Origin: Knufia peltigerae
Lineage: Eukaryota; Ascomycota; Eurotiomycetes; Chaetothyriales; Trichomeriaceae
Length of the DNA: 64,000 nucleotides
Direction of reading: 5' to 3'
Assembly: GCA_030247855.1 (NCBI GenBank)
Contig: JAPDRN010000022.1
Coordinates: 186,001 to 250,000, forward strand
Part shown: one piece after another, positions 56,300 through 64,000 of the stretch
How positions within the stretch are numbered: position 1 is the first letter of the stretch
Layout of the letters: the number at the start of each line of letters is the position of its first letter
The notes under the pieces: generated by a model
What the model was told of the DNA's origin: nothing
Seen by the model: only the letters and a program-made list of their open reading frames with translations
Database searches by the model: none
Program-made: the position numbers and the translations under genes

Positions 56300-56973
56300 A
56301 CAAGCGACATGATGGACAGTTGTATGAATTGATATATACGGGTTTGGTGGTTGATATCGCCAATGGGTGTGAAAATAAGGTTGAACAGGAATCGCAGAGA
56401 CCTCTCGAGGTGATTTACCTTGAAGCTACAAGCACGAATAGTGTACAATACGCACTCGGATTCTCCCCTCACCACCATGATATAAGGTCCACCTTGCCTT
56501 CCCTTGCCTTTCTAGATATCACGTGTCTACTCTGTAGGTGTCTAAAGAATTTGGACCTTCAGACTCGAAGCTCCCCTGGAGGGTCGTTCACTTTTTCCGG
56601 ATCTGGGAAAGAATGCGAAAATGTGGAACTCGGAAGTAATTAAAAAGAGAGGAGAAAACAAAAAGAATACGAGCAAAGAAAGCCGAGCTTTTTCGTATTT
56701 CTGTAGTTTTGTTTTTTTCTTCTGAATCTAGTATGGATTACGACGAGTATTCAAAGTTTGAGTAGTCAGAACCCCCCCCTCTCTTGTTAGTTCTTCAGTG
56801 TGTACCCCGTACCTTTGGACGTACTTTTTTTTTCATTTTAGACATTCGACACTTTGTAACTACTTCGAAAGTATTACGAAAAACCCACCGACGACCTGGT
56901 TTAAGCAAATAGTACCTTCATCCGTTGAGTTTCCGACATACCTTACAAAGCAAACGACAACCAACATATCATC
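56300..56973. other. Intergenic spacer
   Basis: About 670 nt with A/T runs near 56640-56715. Nothing else recognised. Confidence 0.6.
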
Positions 56974-57431
56974 ATGGTCACCACAGTCATTCCCTCCACC
57001 ACCAACAAATTCTCTTCCGTGGTCATGACGGCTCAAGGTCTTTTCTTGTTGGGCAACGGTGTTTACCTCTTGTTCAACCCATTTCAACCTTCTTTGGATC
57101 CTGCCGGAGTGTTTTACAACACCCCTGTTCCGGTTATCAGGGCGTTTAGGTATGCACCTCCACAAAAAGTACCTCGACTTTGTCGGATCGACCGAGTACG
57201 GAATTTTCACCACGACTAACATTCTGGAAACTCAGCATGACATCTTTGACCATCGGGAGCATGTATTTACAATCCGTCTACCAACGCAACCGGGACGCAA
57301 TGTTGTTGAGCGTTTTTGGGAGAGGTGTGGCGGTGACGGTATTTTTCTGGACGAACGGAGGGGCCTGGAAGAATGTCGCCCTCTTCGAAGGGGCCATGGG
57401 TCTCTTGACAGGCTTGAGCCTCGCCTTTTAG
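56974..57431 (+). CDS. Small multi-pass membrane protein of unknown function
   Basis: Two exons, 56974-57149 and 57236-57431, join in phase to 123 residues. The intron has a GTATGC donor, an ACTAAC branch site and a CTCAG acceptor. Three or four hydrophobic stretches are visible: VVMTAQGLFLLGNGVYLLF (about 16-34), SMTSLTIGSMYLQSVYQ (about 59-75), MLLSVFGRGVAVTVFFW (about 81-97) and FEGAMGLLTGLSLAF (to the end). This size and spacing match small fungal four-helix membrane proteins without assigned function. No signal peptide and no enzyme motif. The second exon is open only in the spliced frame and ends in a hydrophobic helix, which supports the model. Confidence 0.7.
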
Positions 57432-57732
57432 ATTTTGGATCGATCTGAAGTACCTCCCTCGGATTCAGCCCTCCCTTCAAAAACCACGGTTCTCCGTATG
57501 CGCCTTCTTACCAAACGTGGTACGGAAAAGTCACAAATGATTGACATCTCTGAAGTGGGAGTAGGTGCACTGTACATTACACACGGGCTGTATTATGTAT
57601 ATATATTGATATAGTATCGTATTTACTGTCTGTATTACTTCGTGGCTGTCTTTTTACCAAAAGGCTCATGCCAGACAAGTGGCTTACAACTCCAGTCATT
57701 CATGGTCGTTTCCTTCACATACTACTAAGTCG
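57432..57732. other. Convergent 3' spacer
   Basis: About 300 nt, AT-rich near 57590-57620. No feature. Confidence 0.6.
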
Positions 57733-60700
57733 TCACTTCATCTTAGGGAATTCTTCCGGCTCAACTTGTCCATCGCCAAAGTAATTCAGTACATCCTGTG
57801 GTAAATATTCCAACCACGGAATCATATCACTGCTGGAAAAATCAAAGTCGAGTGCATCTCCATTCATATCAACATCTTGTGACGCGACAAACATGTTGTT
57901 GAAATCTTGATTATAGCCATCGAAATTTTGTTGTTGTTGTTCAAGGTTGGCAGATGTTACTGGTGGCCTTTGCGAACCCAAGGCGTTGTTTGACCTTGGC
58001 CCGGACCCAGGAATAGGGCCGTTCGATGCTTCGCCAGCATAAGGGCTTTGTAGGCCGAGTAAAAGGTCGGCCTCGGCGGTTGAGACAGGGTCATAAGGTA
58101 ACGATGCAGTCCTGTTACTTGCGGTTGCCGTCGATTGTTCCATAGTCGGAAATGTGCGGTGAGCATTTGGCGATGTTTGTATGTTCAAGGATGATTGACC
58201 TCGATTCTGAGCGTTTTGTTGATGTGCATACTGCTGATGACGAGCAATAACATTTGCTCTGGCCCCCATATTATTAGCCGAGACAGGCCCCTGACCATTC
58301 TCACCACCCATATTGGGATACAGAAAGCTAAAACTCGGTGCTGGTGAATTCGCAGTGCCTGTTAATGACCACCCAATCACTTGATTGAGATCCATTGTCG
58401 GGGAGAGAGCCATATGCTTGCGCAGAGCAGTACGATACGCTCCCAATGAGGAGGTTAATGAATTCGTTCTCCGCCACCCAGGCGTGGTAAATGATATTTC
58501 AGTCGAGGGCATATCGCCATCAACATCTTCTGCCGTGAACAGTAGAGGACTCATTAGACCCTTTGACTTTCCGTCAAGTGCAGTCAGGATATACCGGGAA
58601 CCGGCCCAGTAAGAATCTAAAGTCTTGAGGCCTTTGTAACAGCGTTGATAATTCTGGTTGGCTGCCGTTGCGAGCAGTGTATGCCGAGCAGAAGCGGCCT
58701 TTTGTTCCGAGGTGTTTTTTTGAGAGTTCACTTCTTGCTTGACCCGTGATGCATGGGAACTTGAAGGTGGTGACCCTGTACGAGAGGGCGGTTGCGAGGT
58801 ATGGGCGGCAGCTTCTGCGAGAAAAGCACATGCAGCTACGTCTAGTATCATAAGCAAACAGAGGAAGACATGAAAGCCATAGGCTCCTGGGAAGACCTAC
58901 ACATGGGTTGACTTGTGAAAGGATTGCCTGCAAAACTCCTCACATCAATGAGCTCCGCAAATGCGATAATGTCTGCGATAGTTTTGGCTGAAGACATTGA
59001 CAGTTCCCTGCTGTCTGGAAAAAGCTGCTGAATCCGACCTTCGAAAGAATGCAAAAGTGTTGGCTGATGAACCAGGACAATCAAGGTATGGAACCAGAAA
59101 TGGAGCAAGACAAAATTGGTGCCATGACCTGATTTGACATAATGCTGGAAATTCGTCGCATTGAAATGTAGTTTAGGAGAAAGACGTTGATATATGCCTG
59201 GTCTGGGTGAGTTCAAAGCCGTATCAGAAAATCCGTGCCACTTACCTGTGAGATCTTTTTCCATGCTGGCCAATCGCTTCAGTACTGCTGGGGTTACCTG
59301 GCTCACTTCTTTTATACTGTTTAGTACATCTGCTACCCTTCCGTACATGTGTACAATCTTGATCATCGGCGGAAAAGGGTCGGGATGACCATCAATTATC
59401 GCTTCATCGGGACGATGGGGGAATGATATCTCAATATCCTTGTCCCGCCATGATACTGGACGACCAACACCGGAGGAGATTGCTCGATCGAGGAAGAAGA
59501 TGGCCCAGAAGGTGTCAATGCGTTCTTGCTCATTGGCTTTTCTGTCTTGCATCTGTACAGGATCTTGCTGACCCAGATCGTGTAGGAGCGCCTGTTGTTG
59601 CTCGAATCGTCTTTGCTCCTCGGCCTTGCCTTCTTGGCCATGTTTTGCAGTACTTGGTGTAGGCCCTATGCGACCCTCGAGTTGCAGACCGTCGAGCTTC
59701 TGAATACCAAGATCCTGTGCCATTCGTATTGCAGTGCCCAAGTACATCCATAGGCCGCTGTCGTGATCTAATCCAAACTCTTCGTAAGCCAACAATAAAC
59801 AAGCTTGAGTGACAGCCATAGTGGGACATGAGAATGTGTCGATAACTGCAGCTATGGCTCGCTGACCGAAGGGAAGACCACGGAATGGCCTTCGAACATT
59901 ATTTTCGCTGTCCAGGGGAATGGACGGGTCGTTTGACTGGCAAAGCAAGGTGTCGGATGAGAACCGAGCTGCAACAGCACAGACAGCGTCCACAAGAATT
60001 GCATCTACTTTTTTGTCTTCCAAGTCCTTCAGAAACCTCTCACGTTGCAGAAATGGAAAGTTACACCCCAAATAGATGAAGAAAGTCTCGCACAGGTGAG
60101 TAATCAAGGGAGCATTCGGTTCGGGATCGGTGGCATCGTAGAAGGGTATGTCAATCGGGGCGGTTTCTCGGACAAGTACAGGCGTTGAGTCGAGCCGTTG
60201 TCCAGACGAGGGAGAGTCGACCGAGTTTGACTGGGGTCCCTGCCTGTGATCTTTGACCTGGACCACCATCTGCTTGAAACCGGGGACGATCGCAGTAGGA
60301 CCGAAATAGCGAAAGTACGGCACTCGGTTCCTGGACGATGAGACACTGTTGCCTGTATGACTGCTACCAGGGCTCTTTACCTCGCCATTGTCCGCCTGCA
60401 ATCCCGTCATGGTCGTGGAACTCTGAGGCTGAGGGTCACCCTGGCCGCCCAGACTGCTTCTTTGATATATCGGAGTTTCCACATCTTCTGACAGGTTCTG
60501 AATAGCGGTATTGGCGACGGGAGCCTCCTCTTCCCCATCATGATCGGTCTTCTCACCATCTGCCTGCCCTGCACGATCTATATAGCCTGAGCAAGCGTGC
60601 CCGTTTTCAGTGCATGTCTTACACTGCGGCCGCTCTCCCGAACACCGAGTTTTCCTTCTGCGACATGTCAAGCACGCAGCATTGATGCGTCTTCTTTTCG

Positions 60701-60815
60701 TGTGGGGTTGTCCATCGGTGGACACAAAGCGAATCTGACGAGGTGGAGGGAGGAGGCTACCTGAGCTCGCTTGTCGTGTCGGGAGCTGGGAAGTCGGAAT
60801 GTTGCTGAGGCTCAT
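57733..60815 (-). CDS. Zn2Cys6 transcription factor with fungal-specific (MHR) domain, large
   Basis: Exons 60815-58901 and 58841-57733 give 1007 residues; the intron (58900-58842, GTAGGT…CTAG) joins FTSQPM to YVAACAFLAEA in phase. Near the N-terminus the binuclear cluster is C48-x2-C51-x6-C58-x6-C65-x2-C68-x6-C75 (NAACLTCRRRKTRCSGERPQ). A disordered linker leads to the MHR (about 230-640) with ETFFIYLGCNFPFLQRERF, QACLLLAYEEFGLDHDSG, WMYLGTAIRMAQDLGIQKL, DTFWAIFFLDRAISSGVGRP and FVLLHFWFHTLIVLVHQPTL. The C-terminus is Gln/Asn-rich (QQQQNFDGYNQDFNN) and then acidic (ALDFDFSSSDMIPWLEYLP), a likely activation domain. Unlike the other Zn2Cys6 protein it has only one intron. Target genes unknown; the divergent histidine-phosphatase/SDR pair lies just upstream. 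Confidence 0.92.
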
Positions 60816-61571
60816 GCTTTACAAGAGATGGTCACGTTGCGACCTTTGTGTGACAACATGGCTCTCTGGGCACCCAGTCCCAAACGTTGCTGGCTAGACC
60901 GCAATGTATAGACAAGGAGGAAATGTTGATCCGAGTCGCATTGAGGAATCGGTCACCCTTGGCTGACGCAAGACGCAGACCTGCTAACTGATGGCAGAAC
61001 AAGGTTTTCGTAGGTGAGCAATCGATTGCAAATGAGTGTGACTTTTGCCAGCTTCACTGTTATCTTTTGACCATCGATTTCAACACTGGAAGTTTTGTGC
61101 GAAGTTGAGCGGGGGTTCGTAAGCGCATGTTGGCGAGCAATACGGAGTACGGAGAGCTCGTAATGGTCTGGGCGAGATTCTAGGCTTGTGGACATGGGGA
61201 AGTGACTCCCTAAATGGACCCCTAACTCCGGGCCTTGCCTTAGTTTGGTACCTAGTAAACTAGTCTACTCTATCTAGCAGACCATCGCACAAACTACACG
61301 CACAGTATGTACTCCATTGTCTCCTCTCAACTATCGACGACGACCAGAAGTGGACATGCCACCTGGATTCTAGATCAAGATTCCATGCAGCATAAATTCT
61401 CGATCTGCAATAAAATATGGACCTCTTTACAACTTTGCTTTACGAAAACGATTCCAATTTTCCCAAAAGAGTACCAAGTTCCAACTACACCAGAACAGCC
61501 CATATTTTCACCTACGATATAGCCACAGTACTCGCAATATCGAACACGAGCAGTTTCTGACTAGCGCTTAC
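60816..61571. other. Upstream region of the large Zn2Cys6 gene
   Basis: About 750 nt. TACGGAGTACGGAG lies at 61141. No coding signal. Confidence 0.6.
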
Positions 61572-62234
61572 TCATGGTTCGGCTGCAAACTGATCATCTA
61601 GACCCGGACAGTGCTCCGATGTCACACTTGAGATTTTGTCGTAGGGAGGCTCAATCGTCCAAATGACATCGTACCTTAATTGTCTTAGCAACGCAGACGA
61701 GGCTGAGCATGCCGTGATACTGACCGATCATCAGGGTAATTTGGCGCATCTGAGACGCCAATTGCGCTTGCTATATCCTTGAGATGGTGATGCTCCCAGC
61801 ATATCAAGATGTTGCCTGCTCCTTTATATCCTAATGCTGCTTGGGCTACTTTGTCTGCATCGTCGCGGTGAATTTTGTGGTTGAAGTTAACATCTGGTTT
61901 GAGTGACTCGGCGAGTGGGCGAACAGTAAGGTACGGTCTGTCTTGACCACCATCTACCAGGCATCAATGCGCATCACACAGAGCGCTATCTGTGAGCTTA
62001 CCATCCTTGGGATGCTGTGCGATGATGAAACTAATGTTGTATTTACTCTCTGCGGAGAATACCTTGACAAGTGCCTGAGCACGATCAAGACCGAGCGTAG
62101 ATAGACCGTCTGGGTCTTCGCCGTTGGGAAGCTTAGGTGGTTTTTCACCGTGACGAATGAGATATATCGTCGAAGAAGACTGCCCAAGTTAGACTGGACC
62201 TTGGTTGACGGATTCGAGAGCACTGCTTTACCAT
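61572..62234 (-). CDS. Phosphoglycerate-mutase-like (histidine phosphatase superfamily) protein
   Basis: Reconstructed from four exons: 62234-62232 (ATG only), 62179-62002, 61953-61725 and 61674-61572, total 170 residues, all in phase. Introns have GTAAAG, GTAAGC and GTCAGT donors, and intron 1 has a TCTAAC branch site. The protein starts SSSTIYLIRHGEKPPK with the catalytic RHG at residues 10-12. RPLAESLKPD (72-81) resembles the second phosphate-pocket segment, and the motif ILICWEHHHLKDIA (109-122) supplies the second histidine of the fold. GEDPDGLSTLGLDRAQ is typical of the fungal members. Short for the superfamily but apparently complete. Substrate unknown. Its start is 725 bp from that of the divergent SDR gene. 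Every exon is too short to stand out as an ORF. Confidence 0.82.
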
Positions 62235-62959
62235 TTTGCCAGTATCGATTGTTGGGTGTTGGAAATCGTCAGGATGATGGGGAATAGCCCAAGCTTGCGA
62301 GCTGGCTTCTGGATATTGTCGTCGTTTTATGAATGTAATGGCCTCGTCAGCCGTACCAGCCCTCGTATAAGGCGCAGGGTATAGCGGACACTAGCCGAGC
62401 TGAAATCCCATCCTGGGTGACCCTTGCAGACAGCTCATTCGAATATGATATCAGCCAGCCGAATGCGCCCTTCAGCTCCAGAAGCCACGTTGAAGGCAAT
62501 ATTGAGCTGATAATGTTGTTTTCAAAGCCATTGGTTCCCCATCGAGTAGGCCTTCACCTTGCTTTACGACAGTCTCCAGGTGGGAATGGGCAGAGCGTGT
62601 ATGTCATTCGGGGACAGTGGGATTATAATGCCAGGAACCAGCACATGCGACGAAAGGTATTTTATCTCTGAGATAGGCACATTGCTGGCCAGAATAGACG
62701 TAGATTCTCGTCGAGTGTGTTGATCAACGAGGCTGACTGCCCCTCATGTCGGCAATCGATGTCAGTAGCCGAAACTGTACCACGCAGCATCGGCTTCTTC
62801 GCCGCGAAGATCCACCTCGAGGCTCTGGAATAGCATGGTGCAGGTCGACTGTCGACTTCTATATCACACAAGACGTCCCAAGGTCTTTCCTGCCCATGAC
62901 GAAGCTTTCCATTCCACTTATATATATATATATATAAAATCTCAACTGGTCTGCCGACC
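62235..62959. other. Shared divergent promoter region
   Basis: About 725 nt between the starts of the phosphatase-like and SDR genes. A (TA)n run (about 62919-62936) sits 25-40 nt before the SDR start codon. A short ORF at 62417-62671 has no support. Confidence 0.6.
62919..62936. repeat. (TA)n dinucleotide repeat in the SDR leader or promoter
   Basis: About nine TA units immediately upstream of the SDR start codon; position suggests a core promoter or leader element. Confidence 0.85.
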
Positions 62960-63875
62960 ATGGATGCCTTGACGAAGATGTTTTCGCTTGCAGGAAAGAC
63001 AGCGGTTGTTACAGGTGAGTCTCGTAACCAGGCTAGCTACTGCAGGTATGTTGCTCACGAACAATCAGGTGGCACAAGAGGCATTGGAGCGGCTATGGCG
63101 CTGGCGCTGGCCGAGGCGGGTGCAGATATCATTCTCGTTCAAGTGAGTGCAACATTATGGGAGCACTCACGAACGCAAGCGGTCAGAGAACACGAGATAG
63201 ACTAACAGTAGTTGATAGAGGGACGAAAATAATAAAAAGACGTGTCAGTCTATCCAGGAACTCGGAAGGAAAGCCACGATAGTCACAGCAGACCTGTCTG
63301 ATCAGTCGTCGGTGTCCAAGATCATTCCAGGTCTTGTTGACGCAGGACACGACATGCATATACTGCTAACATGCGCGGGTATTCAGAAGAGACACCCGGC
63401 ACACCAATTCCCCTTGGAGGATTGGGATGCAGTATTGCAGGTCAATTTGACCACGGTCTTCACGCTATGCCGTGATTTTGGAGCATATCTCTTGTCCAAA
63501 CCAGCACCAACATCGGGTTCCAGAGGAAGTATCATAAATGTGGCTTCTCTTCTGACCTTCCAAGGCGGCATAACGGTTCCAGCCTATGCTGCATCGAAGG
63601 GTGGCGTGGCGCAACTCACCAAGGCCCTCAGCAATGAGTGGGCTGCGAAAGGCATCAAGGTCAATGCTGTGGCGCCTGGATATATATCTACAGATATGAA
63701 CGAAGCTTTGATCGCAGACGAGACGAGAGCGAGACAAATCCTGGAGAGGATACCGGCCGGCAGATGGGGAAAGCCAGAAGACTTCAAGGGCGCAGTCGTG
63801 TTTTTGGCCGGTGATGCAAGCTCGTACGTAAGTGGGGAGGTGCTGACCATAGATGGAGGCTGGATGGGTCGATAA
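62960..63875 (+). CDS. Short-chain dehydrogenase/reductase, 2-deoxy-D-gluconate 3-dehydrogenase (KduD)-like
   Basis: NAD(P)-dependent oxidoreductase; the closest type by motif is KduD-like sugar-acid dehydrogenase. Exons 62960-63014, 63069-63142 and 63219-63875 give 261 residues, a normal length for classical SDRs. The Rossmann motif TGGTRGIG (18-25) is restored by splicing intron 1. LTCAGIQ stands where most relatives have NNAG. The catalytic set is S153 ([12 protein letters not shown]), Y166 and K170 (YAASK), with QVNLTTVF supplying the Asn. [37 protein letters not shown] and [13 protein letters not shown] are typical of the KduD/glucose-dehydrogenase group. Substrate is inferred from family only. 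It is divergent from the histidine-phosphatase-like gene. Confidence 0.92.
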
Positions 63876-64000
63876 AAGGCTCATCCTTGAGATGAATATA
63901 TCAGGAGTGCTTATGAGGACATAGGCTTCTCGGGAGCGAGTTGAATTATCTACCTAGAACATATTGAGAGATGCTGCAGGCATGAGAATCTTTTGCAGAA

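Noticed and set aside
62417..62671. 84-codon ORF in the divergent promoter.
   Set aside because: No domain, no splice support, lies between two well-supported gene starts.
51883..63875. Secondary-metabolite biosynthetic cluster.
   Set aside because: No backbone synthase, P450, methyltransferase or transporter is present.

Overview
The window is nuclear DNA of a filamentous ascomycete (Pezizomycotina, most likely Eurotiomycetes). The evidence is short GT-AG introns, mostly 46-110 nt with CTAAC or CTGAC branch sites, and typical fungal genes: a MoaA-MoaC fusion, fungal Zn2Cys6 regulators, a Cch1-type calcium channel and a Clr4/DIM-5-type histone methyltransferase. The class assignment is inference. 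I recognise 21 protein genes, most of them rebuilt by checking splice sites and reading phase. I find no rRNA, tRNA, CRISPR array or intact transposon.

Layout. 0-9.3 kb: 3' part of importin beta-1 (Kap95), long-form tRNase Z and a bZIP regulator. 11-16.6 kb: molybdenum-cofactor gene cnxABC and a convergent F-box protein. 18.7-26.2 kb: three plus-strand genes, Rag-type GTPase Gtr2 (TORC1 signalling), eIF2B gamma (translation control) and a SET-domain H3K9 methyltransferase preceded by an AT-rich, repeat-relic-like island. 27.8-32.5 kb: a second bZIP and a serine-rich protein of unknown function. 32.5-34.8 kb: a gene-free stretch rich in a recurring TACGGAGTA motif. 34.8-43.5 kb: calcium channel Cch1 and a second F-box protein. 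45.3-51 kb: a PAF-acetylhydrolase-like esterase, a MAPR/Dap1-like haem-binding protein and a Ser/Thr-rich single-pass membrane protein. 51.9-63.9 kb: an accessory-looking group of an aldo/keto reductase, two Zn2Cys6 regulators, a small membrane protein, a histidine-phosphatase-like protein and a short-chain dehydrogenase.

The most striking observation is at the MoaA/MoaC junction of cnxABC. Two overlapping 5' splice sites, 4 nt apart, decide between a MoaA ending in the Gly-Gly C-terminus and a MoaA-MoaC fusion without it. This resembles the human MOCS1 arrangement. Also notable are a phosphoglycerate-mutase-like gene whose first exon is only the start codon, and dispersed GTAC-rich palindromes in nearly all long intergenic stretches.
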